Assembly: GCF_040833985.1 (NCBI RefSeq)
Contig: NZ_CP162139.1
Location: 372,001-436,000 of the forward strand
DNA from: Leptospira sp. WS4.C2
Lineage (GTDB): Bacteria; Spirochaetota; Leptospiria; Leptospirales; Leptospiraceae
Reading direction: 5' to 3'
Length of the DNA: 64,000 nucleotides
Shown here piece by piece: positions 8,582 to 16,655 of this stretch. The position numbers and the translations under genes were made by a program. The notes under the pieces were generated by a model, which had not been told where the DNA came from, made no database searches, and worked only from the letters and a program-made list of their open reading frames with translations. Position 1 is the first letter of the stretch, and each line of letters starts with the position of its first letter.

Positions 8582-8606
8582 AATTAGAACGATTCTTATT
8601 CTAATT
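8582..8606. promoter_or_regulatory. Inverted repeat in the hemerythrin upstream region
   Basis: AATTAGAA and TTCTAATT form a perfect 8-bp inverted repeat with a 9-bp spacer, about 93 bases before the hemerythrin start. The size suits a dimeric repressor such as a Fur/PerR-type protein, but the regulator is unknown. The rest of the 300-base gap (8398-8698) holds only this and the FNR-like sites. Confidence 0.4.
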
Positions 8607-8698
8607 ATGGGATTAGTGAAATCTATAGTTTCGCGATGGTTGGGATTAATCACTTGTCCTCCTTGCGCAGTGCAAAATCCTGAAAGAACGAGGCTCTT

Positions 8699-9136
8699 AT
8701 GATAGCGCATTGGGATTCGAAGTATGAAACGAATATTTCCGAGATTGATTCTCAACATAAAAAACTCTTTCGGTTGATTAACAATATCGAAACTGTCTAT
8801 GAAGAAAACAAACACCACCTCTCTGGAAAATCGAAGGTGTTACTCGAGGCAGTCTCTGAACTTGAGGATTATACGCTGAGTCATTTTTTGATTGAAGAAC
8901 GCGTGATGGAACTCAACCAATATCCGAATCTGGAAGCTCATATTTTACAACATAATAAGTTTACAGATAAAATATTGGATTTAAAGAACAGATTGAATCA
9001 GGGAAATTTACTTTCCAATGATGAATTATTGGATACGTTCTTTAAGGATCTAATTGATTTTTTACGCGCTTGGCTTACCAATCATATCCTGAAAGAAGAC
9101 TTAGATTACAAACCGTTCATTAAGTTTAGTATATAA
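8699..9136 (+). CDS. Bacteriohemerythrin
   Basis: A 145-residue single-domain diiron protein that binds O2 reversibly. All expected ligands are visible: His20, His62 and Glu66 (SHFLIEE), His81 and His85 (HILQH), His129 and Asp134 (NHILKEDLD). The N-terminal W-D-x-x-Y-E pattern is typical. There is no signal peptide, so it is cytoplasmic. GAGG lies about eight bases before the ATG. It is the only plus-strand gene within the nos region and is divergent from the nosZ operon, suggesting a role in O2 sensing, storage or scavenging at the oxic/anoxic switch. Confidence 0.93.
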   Translation: MIAHWDSKYETNISEIDSQHKKLFRLINNIETVYEENKHHLSGKSKVLLEAVSELEDYTLSHFLIEERVMELNQYPNLEAHILQHNKFTDKILDLKNRLNQGNLLSNDELLDTFFKDLIDFLRAWLTNHILKEDLDYKPFIKFSI

Positions 9137-9161
9137 CTACTGTTTCCTGAATTTACTTTGT

Positions 9162-9575
9162 TCATTCAAAGTATAACGAATATTTAGTTATTTTTTCGAC
9201 GAGATCTGATTTTGCTTTTTTAGCTAAACCAATATCATTTCCTTTCATGATATGCACTTCATCTAATAATAAATTTATATATTTATGTAGTTCTTCATGA
9301 CCTTGCCCAGTCATTGTACAAGTAGATTGGATTTCATTGATAATGGATAAAATTTGATCTGCTTGTTTATGGTAGTCCTCTATTGATTCAAGAGAATTAG
9401 CATGATGAAATTGTTTGTCCATCTTCTGAAATCCCAACCTTGTAGATTTGTCTGCCACCCAAACTTTGCCATTGTTTAGTTCAGGAAATTTTGAACCTCC
9501 ATGTTCATGGCATGAGAATGTAATCGTTATTAGGAATAAAATTAAACCATGGAAAATAAACCTGAAAAACTTCAT
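9162..9575 (-). CDS. Small lipoprotein, probably helical, in the nos region
   Basis: A 137-residue lipoprotein. The ATG at 9575 was chosen because it begins a clean signal peptide ending in the lipobox FSC (Cys22); the frame stays open far upstream but that part overlaps the next gene and lacks a signal. The mature part is mostly helical and contains HEHGG near the lipid anchor and STCTMTGQGHEELHKYI, with His and Met residues. A four-helix bundle is possible. Function is unknown. It has its own perfect FNR-like palindrome about 40 bases upstream, so it should respond to the same regulator as nosZ. Confidence 0.7.
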   Translation of the reverse strand: MKFFRFIFHGLILFLITITFSCHEHGGSKFPELNNGKVWVADKSTRLGFQKMDKQFHHANSLESIEDYHKQADQILSIINEIQSTCTMTGQGHEELHKYINLLLDEVHIMKGNDIGLAKKAKSDLVEKITKYSLYFE

Positions 9576-9608
9576 GATACAAATTACCACGTTTATTACG
9601 GGAAGGAA

Positions 9609-9622
9609 TTGATCTAGATCAA
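9609..9622. promoter_or_regulatory. Perfect CRP/FNR-type palindrome, second copy
   Basis: TTGATCTAGATCAA again, identical to the site at 8439-8452. Its centre is about 40 bases upstream of the small lipoprotein start at 9575, inside the 158-base gap after the upstream membrane-protein gene. Confidence 0.75.
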
Positions 9623-9733
9623 TAGATCTATTTTTAATGGATTGTAAATCATTGAAAGTTTGGAGTGGAGTTTTCCAAGTTCTGTTGAGATCCCAACCTA
9701 AACTAAAGAAAATGTTGGGATTTAAGAAAGAAG

Positions 9734-10144
9734 TTATACGTTGTAGGAAATCACCCGTGCCCAAGTTAGTCTCATAAATATGACTAAACCCAAAAAGATT
9801 AGAAACTTTCCAAGGAGAGCCAAGGAATCATAGGGAAAGAAAAATTTTGTGATTAAATACAAAAGGAGTCCAAGATGGTAACTACAAAACATCATCCATG
9901 CCTGCCAACTCGACCCCCTCGGATGTTCCGAAAGAAATTTGGGAAACATCCAATACGCATTTCCCATTATAAATGAAATCAAAAATCCCCAAATCAGAAT
10001 CGTAAAATGCAGTGGTAGGAATTTCCAAATTTCAGGATCCAATCCAAAGGCTTTCTGAAACATAAGGAGAGCTCCTAACAAGGATCCGACGAGTAAATAC
10101 ACCAGGGAAATTCGAATGAACCAAACGGATTGTATAGGAAACAT
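9734..10144 (-). CDS. 4-TM membrane protein, heme-copper oxidase subunit I-like fragment fold
   Basis: A 136-residue protein with four predicted membrane helices. The second helix carries LHFTILIWGFLISFIMGNAYWMFP, where an early His and the G...MGxxYWMxP pattern recall a helix of heme-copper oxidase/NorB subunit I. The start at 10144 (MFPIQ) lies five bases after the preceding stop, better than the longer in-frame start at 10201 inside the neighbour. It is a paralogue of the next gene. It may bind heme, but it is too short to be an oxidase and the catalytic residues are not all present. Function unknown. Confidence 0.7.
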   Translation of the reverse strand: MFPIQSVWFIRISLVYLLVGSLLGALLMFQKAFGLDPEIWKFLPLHFTILIWGFLISFIMGNAYWMFPKFLSEHPRGSSWQAWMMFCSYHLGLLLYLITKFFFPYDSLALLGKFLIFLGLVIFMRLTWARVISYNV

Positions 10145-10149
10145 AAATT

Positions 10150-10563
10150 CTATTTTTTCCTTTGCGGTTCTAATCTTGGCCAAATTTCCAATACAAAACA
10201 AAGGATTCCCGCAAATTGTAAAAAGATGGAGCTAACAAAAGGTATAATGGAGAGGTCTCTATTGAGATACAAAAAAGGCTCAGAGAGAATGCGAAGGATA
10301 AGCCCTGAGTTTAAACAAACATAAGCCATCCAAGAAAGATTGGATCCGTTTTTCGGTGCAGGATTTTTTCCCTTAGGATACATCCAAAGAGAAACTCCCA
10401 TAATGATCTGAGTGATCCATCCAAGGGCTATCATATGCCAATAAACGGGCATTAGATGAATTTCCCATCGAGATCCTGGAAATTCAGAGTAAGCATAAAC
10501 TAAAACTCCAAACAACAAATACAACATTCCAGACTTGATAAAGTATCTTGAAATCTTTGGCAT
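10150..10563 (-). CDS. 4-TM membrane protein, paralogue of its neighbour
   Basis: A 137-residue protein with four membrane helices. The second helix reads YWHMIALGWITQIIMGVSLWMYP, which parallels the HFTILIWGF...YWMFP helix of the following gene. The pair looks like two half-size relatives of heme-copper oxidase subunit I and may form a heterodimer. It lies 23 bases after the cytochrome c'-like gene and five bases before its paralogue, so the three genes form one operon. A role in respiratory electron transfer or heme sensing is inferred from the context only. Confidence 0.7.
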   Translation of the reverse strand: MPKISRYFIKSGMLYLLFGVLVYAYSEFPGSRWEIHLMPVYWHMIALGWITQIIMGVSLWMYPKGKNPAPKNGSNLSWMAYVCLNSGLILRILSEPFLYLNRDLSIIPFVSSIFLQFAGILCFVLEIWPRLEPQRKK

Positions 10564-10586
10564 AGAAAATCCAGTTTGCTCTTAGA

Positions 10587-11069
10587 TTATTTTTTTTCCG
10601 AGTCGAGTTCAATTTTGTAACTAGCGTGGCAAACAACACAGTTACGAGTGAGTTCATCCATCTCTTTTAATAAGGAATGAATGTCTTGTTTTTTGCGAAT
10701 TTTTGCCGCGATTTCATCAAACTTTTCATGAGTTCCAAATCCCAGTTTTTTGAATTCCACCGGTAGTTTTAAAAGGATTGTTTTTTCCTGGTGTTCTAAA
10801 CTGGCAACAAGGCCCATACCGACTGCATCTGCAGCTTTTGCTGCACCTTCGTAGTCTTTGTCTGCTAGTCCACCAAGCATTCCATTGACTGCAGTGAGTA
10901 GGGCCCTCATTTCAGTTAGCACTAATTGTCGTTCTGCAGGTGTTAGGTGAATAGCAGTTCGATTGTCAAGAGAACGGCTTGTACTTCCGAAATAAAAAAA
11001 ATACCCAAGTGTGATGACTGTTACAATCCAGAGTCCGATAGCAATTTTTCCAATAGATTTTGAATTCAT
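10587..11069 (-). CDS. Membrane-anchored cytochrome c'-like protein
   Basis: A 160-residue protein with an uncleaved-looking N-terminal membrane helix (about residues 8-28) and a helical periplasmic domain. The heme motif is at the C-terminal end, NCVVCHASY (Cys144, Cys147, His148), the position typical of class II cytochromes (cytochrome c'), which form four-helix bundles and bind NO. The family link is inferred from motif position and helix content. In this island it could buffer NO or carry electrons. It follows the FadL-like gene by 12 bases. Confidence 0.8.
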   Translation of the reverse strand: MNSKSIGKIAIGLWIVTVITLGYFFYFGSTSRSLDNRTAIHLTPAERQLVLTEMRALLTAVNGMLGGLADKDYEGAAKAADAVGMGLVASLEHQEKTILLKLPVEFKKLGFGTHEKFDEIAAKIRKKQDIHSLLKEMDELTRNCVVCHASYKIELDSEKK

Positions 11070-11081
11070 TTGTTTTCCCTT

Positions 11082-12476
11082 TTAAATATTTTGTTCCATT
11101 CCAAGATAAATACTAAATACACTCATCTGTTTGTTATAAGAAAATTGGAATGGATGAACTTCTTTACTAGAATAGATGGCATGGGATAACGTCCAGTCTG
11201 AAGTTTTTCCCCCATAAGTTTTTTTAGGAAATCCATATTCGCAAGCAATGTGTATTGTGGAATCATTCCAGGAGATACTTCCTCCCGTAGAAAGATGGTG
11301 TTCTATACTTGCTCCTAACATGGGACTCACTCCACTAGCAGGAATTACATTATTTCCATAACTATATCCCATCCGACTCATAAAACGATCATTCCACTTA
11401 TACTCAGCTCCAATGGCAAATATGGTTTGATTTTTCCAATTTAAATTGAATTGAAAGGCATTGGTTTCCACTCCAATGGGAGTCCTTACCCAAACATCCT
11501 CTAGGCGAAATTTACTAGAATTGAAACTTTCAGACCAAGGAATGTATTTGATATCGAAGTCGATGATAAACCTATCAGTGCGGTAAGAAATTCCTGCGAT
11601 ATGTTTGTCTGGCCAAATCATATACCGAGAAACTCTTGTTCCGAAGGATCTTTCGGGTGCATAACCATCTACCTTCATGGTTCCATCCATGGGTAAAAAA
11701 TTTCTGGTAGTGTAGGAATAAGCAATTCGTATATTCTCTGTTAGATCATAAGAGGCTCCGATTTTTCCTCCCATAGTATAGGCCGAATCACTTTGATACC
11801 GAATTCCTCCAGGGATAGTAAGGCTTCTTGTTTCATCTTGGTAGGTTCTTTTTAATTCCATAAACCCGTAAACTAAGTCAAAACCGGCCCCTAAGGCAAA
11901 GTTTCCTTTTTTGAAACCGGCACCAAACGTAGATTTCATGGTCATAAATCTAAAATTTAAATCTTCTACTGCTTTTGTACTTTCTCCGATGATGGGGATG
12001 TTTGTCCCAAAGGTTTCATTGAGTGTCCTACCATCAGGTGTGTGTCGTTTTATATTTTTAAACTGTCCGCCCCCACCTCCTTGTGCATACAAAGCAAATC
12101 CAATACTGATATTCTCAGATATAGGTTTGATGATCCCAATATAGGGTAGAACCGCTTTCGGATGTTCCACTGTGGAGTTGCGATAAGAACGACTAGGATC
12201 TGGATCTATGTACTCATCATTATATTCAATCGTGGGCAAATGGATTCCCGAGCCTAACTCCCATTTGGTGCGTTTGACTCGGGCCAGATGCGAAGGATTC
12301 GATTCCAAATCCATGACCGAACCTCCCACCGCTTGGAAGGCACCTCCCATTCCGGCTTGCCTTGCCCCAAAAGCCGGCTGGAGGATCCCGTGAAAGGCCT
12401 CCAGAGTGGGGGAAAGCATCGGATCCAAGATTAGAATTAGAATGAATAAAAATATGAAAATGCGACTCGAAATCAT
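11082..12476 (-). CDS. FadL/OMPP1/TodX-family outer membrane protein
   Basis: A 464-residue protein with a signal peptide (to about residue 27) followed by an outer-membrane beta-barrel. The start of the mature part, GARQAGMGGAFQAVGGSVMDLESNPSHLA, is the conserved hatch-domain opening of the FadL family. Alternating hydrophobic strands run to the C-terminus. FadL proteins import fatty acids and other hydrophobic compounds. It lies in the same strand and order as the cytochrome genes, but a direct role in denitrification is not evident; it may supply a hydrophobic electron donor or be a bystander. Confidence 0.85.
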   Translation of the reverse strand: MISSRIFIFLFILILILDPMLSPTLEAFHGILQPAFGARQAGMGGAFQAVGGSVMDLESNPSHLARVKRTKWELGSGIHLPTIEYNDEYIDPDPSRSYRNSTVEHPKAVLPYIGIIKPISENISIGFALYAQGGGGGQFKNIKRHTPDGRTLNETFGTNIPIIGESTKAVEDLNFRFMTMKSTFGAGFKKGNFALGAGFDLVYGFMELKRTYQDETRSLTIPGGIRYQSDSAYTMGGKIGASYDLTENIRIAYSYTTRNFLPMDGTMKVDGYAPERSFGTRVSRYMIWPDKHIAGISYRTDRFIIDFDIKYIPWSESFNSSKFRLEDVWVRTPIGVETNAFQFNLNWKNQTIFAIGAEYKWNDRFMSRMGYSYGNNVIPASGVSPMLGASIEHHLSTGGSISWNDSTIHIACEYGFPKKTYGGKTSDWTLSHAIYSSKEVHPFQFSYNKQMSVFSIYLGMEQNI

Positions 12477-12524
12477 TTACTCCAAGGGAGGAGCCAACCC
12501 TTTCGAAGTCAAGGGGATAAAAAT

Positions 12525-13019
12525 TCAGAAAAGGGAGAAGCCCCGGGACACAAGGATTCCCAAAATCGCAATCGAAACGGAAACCAACAAATTGAACCTT
12601 CCAAAAAAAGCAGAAGTTTTTCTGTATCGTTCATACTGAACGGGATCGGTTGTTAAGTAGATAAATGTTTTGGGTCCAGTCACAAAGTCGTGATACAAAG
12701 ATGATAAAAATAAAATGGTAAATAATCCTATTTTCGATAAAAACATAAAACCTATGTTAGTTGTAAAAGGTGCTCCATTTAATTCAAAATAACCTTTGTT
12801 ATATAGAAGTCCTATCCCTGAGATAAGAAAAACTAAAAAAATAAAGTAAGATATATTTCTAAACTGGAGAGCCGTTAACTGGAGTAACCTTAATTTCTGA
12901 TCTTTTAACTCTGGATTTCGTATGACAGGCATAACAACGATTACATAAAAAATCATTCCTCCCACCCAAATCATCGCAGAGAAAATATGTAAGATTAAAA
13001 GTAAATAGTAAATCAACAT
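12525..13019 (-). CDS. CopD-like membrane protein
   Basis: A 164-residue protein with four membrane helices. The first, LHIFSAMIWVGGMIFYVIVVMPVIR, is the typical opening of the CopD/DUF-type family, with a His in helix 1 and WVGG. Other His residues lie in SLYHDFVTGP. CopD-related proteins take part in copper uptake or heme binding. It heads the minus-strand run that leads into the FadL-like and cytochrome genes, 48 bases before the former. In a copper-dependent N2O-reducing island a copper role is plausible, though many homologues have no known function. Confidence 0.75.
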   Translation of the reverse strand: MLIYYLLLILHIFSAMIWVGGMIFYVIVVMPVIRNPELKDQKLRLLQLTALQFRNISYFIFLVFLISGIGLLYNKGYFELNGAPFTTNIGFMFLSKIGLFTILFLSSLYHDFVTGPKTFIYLTTDPVQYERYRKTSAFFGRFNLLVSVSIAILGILVSRGFSLF

Positions 13020-13145
13020 GATAGATTAGAATGGAATGGATGGATCTCTTTGTCGTTTCCTTTTTTATTTTAGAAACAATCTAAAAATCTATTATATATA
13101 TTTTCCTTTTTAGAAAAAGGGATTCTTTTGGGATGGGTAAAGAGT

Positions 13146-14399
13146 ATGTCCCAGATGAGAAAAATTCCAGAACTGTTACTTCCTGCGGGAAGTTTAGAAA
13201 AATTAGAAATTGCTTATCTATTTGGTGCGGATGCTGCCTATTGTGGTGTCCCTAGGTTTTCTTTGCGAGCCAGAGAAAACGATTTTACCATGGAGGCATT
13301 GGAAGCCGGTGTATCCCTTGCCCGAAAACTCGGTAAAAAAATCTATTTCACTGTGAATAACATTCCCAGAAATTCTAAATTACCATCCTATCCAAAGTAT
13401 TTAGATATGATGGCGGCTCTAAAACCAGATGCATTGATTATGGCTGATCCTGGTTTGATACTTATGACTAAAGAAACTCACCCTGAAATCGACATTCATA
13501 TCTCTGTCCAAGCCAATACAATGAATTATGCGGCAGTGAAATTTTGGAAAAAATTTGGTGCCACTCGTGTCATTTTGTCTCGCGAAGTTTCCATTTCTGA
13601 AATAACAGAAATTAAAAATGAAGTTCCCGATATGGAAATTGAAGTGTTTGTTCATGGATCCATTTGTATCGCCCATAGTGGTCGTTGTTTTATGAGTAAT
13701 TATTTTAAAAAACGCGATGCCAACCAAGGTTCTTGTAATAACGCCTGTCGTGATTTGTATAAAGTGTTTGTGACCAATCCGAAACAAAATGATGAACCTA
13801 TGGAACTCATTACAGACGAGGAGGGAACATTTTTAATGAATTCAAAAGACCTACGAGCTATTGAATTCTTACAAGAGTTATGTGATGCGGGAGTGGATTC
13901 TTTAAAAGTGGAAGGTCGTACTAAAAACGATTATTATGTGGGGATGGTGGCTCGCAGTTACAGGCATACATTAGATAACATTGCACGAGGAGAAAGTTTT
14001 GACAGGAAGTGGTTATTAGAACTGGATAAAGTTTCTTCTAGAAAATACTTTTCTGGGTTTTTGACTCGTGGGATGGAAGATAGAGTTCCTGAAGAGGAAA
14101 GAGATTTCCAAAACAATGAATTTGGAACGAGTTTACAGATGAGTCAAAAGTATGCAGGGTTTGTAAAAGAATATAAATCCGATACAAAACGAATTGTCAT
14201 TGAAGTCAAAAATAAAATCCAAAAAGGGGATGTGATGGAAGTGATCACAACCACAGATCCGGATCCCTTAACGTTTACTGTAGATCAGATATTTTATAAA
14301 GAAAAACCAGTCGAGGTGATTAGTGGGGGAATGGGAACTGTTGAGTTAGAAGTTCCATTTCTGATTCCTTCGAAATCTTTTTTAAGTAAAAAATTATAA
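13146..14399 (+). CDS. TrhP-like peptidase U32 family protein (tRNA U34 hydroxylation)
   Basis: A 417-residue cytoplasmic protein of the U32 family. The opening PELLLPAGSLEKLEIAYLFG, the central EVFVHGSICIAHSGRCFMSNYFKKRDANQG and the later NSKDLRAIEFL and KVEGRTKNDYYV segments match YegQ/TrhP closely. TrhP proteins take part in prephenate-dependent hydroxylation of tRNA uridine 34; the conserved Cys residues of SGRC, GSCNNAC are present and may hold an iron-sulfur cluster. Starts at a TTG at 13128 (good AAAGGG upstream), ATG 13146 or ATG 13155 are all possible. It is transcribed away from the nos island. Confidence 0.88.
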   Translation: MSQMRKIPELLLPAGSLEKLEIAYLFGADAAYCGVPRFSLRARENDFTMEALEAGVSLARKLGKKIYFTVNNIPRNSKLPSYPKYLDMMAALKPDALIMADPGLILMTKETHPEIDIHISVQANTMNYAAVKFWKKFGATRVILSREVSISEITEIKNEVPDMEIEVFVHGSICIAHSGRCFMSNYFKKRDANQGSCNNACRDLYKVFVTNPKQNDEPMELITDEEGTFLMNSKDLRAIEFLQELCDAGVDSLKVEGRTKNDYYVGMVARSYRHTLDNIARGESFDRKWLLELDKVSSRKYFSGFLTRGMEDRVPEEERDFQNNEFGTSLQMSQKYAGFVKEYKSDTKRIVIEVKNKIQKGDVMEVITTTDPDPLTFTVDQIFYKEKPVEVISGGMGTVELEVPFLIPSKSFLSKKL

Positions 14400-14499
14400 G
14401 ACAGTTTTTCTCGTCGCAGATTTAAACCTCGTTTCCTTTGAGAATCTGTCTAAGGAGAGCTGTTAAGTAACAATAGAAATAGGTAACTAAGGATCTTTT

Positions 14500-15366
14500 G
14501 TGAGAAATACTTTAAAATGGATCATTTTCATTCTCTTTGTAATCACCCTGAACTGTGGCAAAGAATCTAACGGGGAAAGTACGGCGCCAGTCGAAGCGGA
14601 AATGCGTTCCTTGGATGTTGCGAGTGAGAAAAAAGTGGCCCCCAGTGCCCCGAGAGCTGAAGAGAGCGTTGAACAACCGTCAGTCGAAAACCAATTAGGA
14701 CAAGTATTTGTTCCTTTCCCCACTAGCTCAGAAAGATTACTCGAATACCAAGTCCAATTAAGTTACCAAACCCAAAATTTGATTAAAACACGTAAGGATA
14801 TCCTTGGTTTTATCACCAAATATGGTTATATTGAAAGTAGTTCTGCTGTGAATGCAGACTCTCCTTATATGAGCCTTCGCGTTCATATCCATTCCGAAAA
14901 ATTATATGAAGCCTTAATAGAATTGGATACTTTTGGGGTTTTACTGAGTGAAGACATTTCCACTGTAGATCATACCGAAGGAATGGTTTGGCAAAAGATC
15001 AAATCAAACCGTGAAAAAATTCGTTTAGCGCGACGTTCGAATGCGAACAACCAAACTTCTGCCAATTCAAAAAATTGGCAAGCGATCGAAGAAGCTGTAA
15101 CCGATAGCGAAAATAATTTGGACAATTCGGAACATGAAATTTGGAAAATCAAAGATAAGGTAAAATGGGCCACCTTAAACGTAAATTTTTCGACACCCAT
15201 CCCACCGGATAAAATCCAAGTCCCAACGTACAAAAATGCTTTTATTGGAATCCTAAATGTATTTTTAGAATTAACATACTATCTGATTTGGATGATTCCT
15301 TTATTTTTCCTTGTAGGTATTTTGTATTTTCCTGTGAAAAAAATTGGGAAGTATTTTAAAAAATAA
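14500..15366 (+). CDS. DUF4349-family lipoprotein
   Basis: A 288-residue protein starting at GTG, with AAGGA at good spacing. The signal ends in the lipobox TLNC (Cys20). After a Glu/Ala/Pro-rich linker comes a DUF4349 domain: a first strand-helix part (residues ~80-155), a helical coiled segment with KIKSNREKIRLARRS, a WATLNVNFSTP strand, and a C-terminal membrane helix (residues ~245-280) followed by lysines. It would sit in the periplasm with both a lipid anchor and a membrane helix. Function of the family is not established. A clear terminator follows. Confidence 0.85.
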   Translation: MRNTLKWIIFILFVITLNCGKESNGESTAPVEAEMRSLDVASEKKVAPSAPRAEESVEQPSVENQLGQVFVPFPTSSERLLEYQVQLSYQTQNLIKTRKDILGFITKYGYIESSSAVNADSPYMSLRVHIHSEKLYEALIELDTFGVLLSEDISTVDHTEGMVWQKIKSNREKIRLARRSNANNQTSANSKNWQAIEEAVTDSENNLDNSEHEIWKIKDKVKWATLNVNFSTPIPPDKIQVPTYKNAFIGILNVFLELTYYLIWMIPLFFLVGILYFPVKKIGKYFKK

Positions 15367-15398
15367 TTTAGAGAGAAAATGGAAGGAAATCCAATTAC

Positions 15399-15432
15399 AC
15401 AACGAAAGACAGTAATCTTTCGTTGTTGTTTT
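15399..15432 (+). terminator. Rho-independent terminator after the DUF4349 gene
   Basis: An 11-bp perfect stem (ACAACGAAAGA at 15399-15409 with TCTTTCGTTGT at 15416-15426), a 6-base loop and a following TGTTTTTC. Confidence 0.85.
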
Positions 15433-15436
15433 TCTC

Positions 15437-15862
15437 TTAGTTACAACTACCAGAAGAGAGATTGAACTTTTTTTTCTCTTCTGGATCTGCGATTGTTTTT
15501 CCGTAGTCACTTTGGAGTTTGAAACAACCCATTTTGTTTTGTTTTTCTGCTTTTTGAAAACAATCACAAACAGCAGATACTTTTTCTTCTGTGGAAAGAT
15601 TGGGATTTGTTGCTGGTGCGCCAACTAACTCTTGTTCACATTTATTTAGAGAAGAAATATAGGAATCATAGGCTTTAGATCCTTTTTTTAAGGCAGCCAC
15701 ATGTTCTTCTCTTTGTGACAAACATTTCTTTTTGTCCGCCTCTTTTTCGGAAGCCTTTGCCTTTTTTAAACAATCGCAGAGTTCTGTTGCTTTTGCCTCT
15801 GGACTAGCCATGAGTCCTGTTGTGAATAAAAATAAAATACAAAGGAGGATTCGTTTTTTCAT
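15437..15862 (-). CDS. Secreted Cys-rich repeat protein, function unknown
   Basis: A 141-residue protein with a signal peptide (about 20 residues). The mature part holds two related units: ELCDCLKKA...KKKCLSQREEH and AVCDCFQKA...MGCFKLQSDYG, each with a CxC-x3-KA motif and a later Cys, so it is likely a disulfide-stabilised helical protein. An upstream ATG at 15886 is in frame, but the ATG at 15862 gives a standard signal peptide. Convergent with the DUF4349 gene. I do not recognise the family beyond similarity between its own halves. Confidence 0.7.
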   Translation of the reverse strand: MKKRILLCILFLFTTGLMASPEAKATELCDCLKKAKASEKEADKKKCLSQREEHVAALKKGSKAYDSYISSLNKCEQELVGAPATNPNLSTEEKVSAVCDCFQKAEKQNKMGCFKLQSDYGKTIADPEEKKKFNLSSGSCN

Positions 15863-16008
15863 TCCGGTGATTCTATGTTTTTTCATCCAAAGTCAAGTAG
15901 GTTTTGATTCTTTATTTAGAGAACAAGATTCATCATATAAAAACAGAAAGCCAATCCGCTGAGACTAGGGAGTGGCTTTGCTTTAAAAAAGAATTTGCTT
16001 TTCGTAAT

Positions 16009-16467
16009 TTAATTAGCGGGTAAGGAATAGTTTCGTATCCATGATTCTGACTTTTGGGGATCATCAAAAAAATGTTCTGAATCTTTTCCAAATCGATTTT
16101 CATATTCATTGATTTTATAACTATCGTGATGGCAATGAACAGCAGCCAAACATTCAATTCCGTTTTCGGATGTTAGTTCCAGGTTTTTTGCTTCTTCAAA
16201 TAGATCCAGATATCCAATTCGCCAATTGTATCGGCTTAAAAGAAGTGGCATTATATCCCGATAGGATTTATGGGCAGAAACGGAAGCGGGGTTAAGTCCA
16301 TGAAGGTTGATAAAGATTTTAAATTTAGTGCCAGCAGGAATCTCAGCAAATGTCTTTTTCAAACTTTGTTTCCATTCGGATACTTCTACTTCTGTTACAG
16401 CACCAGAGATTCTGGTTGTGATTAAGCCTGATTGTTTTTCCCATTTTGTATAGATATCATTGTTCAT
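16009..16467 (-). CDS. STAS-like hypothetical protein
   Basis: A 152-residue soluble protein with no signal peptide. The pattern of strand, helix and strand in IYTKWEKQSGLITTRISGAV...SLKKTFAEIPAGTKFKIFINLHGL...ARSYRDIMPLL-type segments resembles the SpoIIAA/STAS-like fold found in many small bacterial proteins, but no phosphorylatable serine motif is clear. The C-terminal part has a His/Asp-rich AAVHCHHDS. Flanked by gaps of about 120-190 bases with no other features, so it is probably a single-gene unit. Function unknown. Confidence 0.65.
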   Translation of the reverse strand: MNNDIYTKWEKQSGLITTRISGAVTEVEVSEWKQSLKKTFAEIPAGTKFKIFINLHGLNPASVSAHKSYRDIMPLLLSRYNWRIGYLDLFEEAKNLELTSENGIECLAAVHCHHDSYKINEYENRFGKDSEHFFDDPQKSESWIRNYSLPAN

Positions 16468-16655
16468 AATGTTTGGACATAAGTTGTAATCTCTATTTCA
16501 TAAAAAAAGATTATTTTCTTACGGGAACCCAGTCCATTGCCGCTTCTTCAGAAGAGATTTCGAAAGGGATCACCGAACGATTTAAGTTATAAAAAATTGG
16601 TTCGACATAGAATCAAAATTTGCCATGGTTTTATCAAATTGTAACTTGAGGACTC

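Noticed and set aside
9576..9764. Upstream extension of the small lipoprotein gene (start at 9764)
   Set aside because: It overlaps the membrane protein gene end and the FNR-like site, and lacks a signal peptide; the ATG at 9575 starts a proper lipoprotein signal.
14400..14460. Hairpin-like repeats AGACAG...CTGTCT after the TrhP-like gene
   Set aside because: Arms are short and about 50 bases apart with no T-run; not convincing as a terminator.
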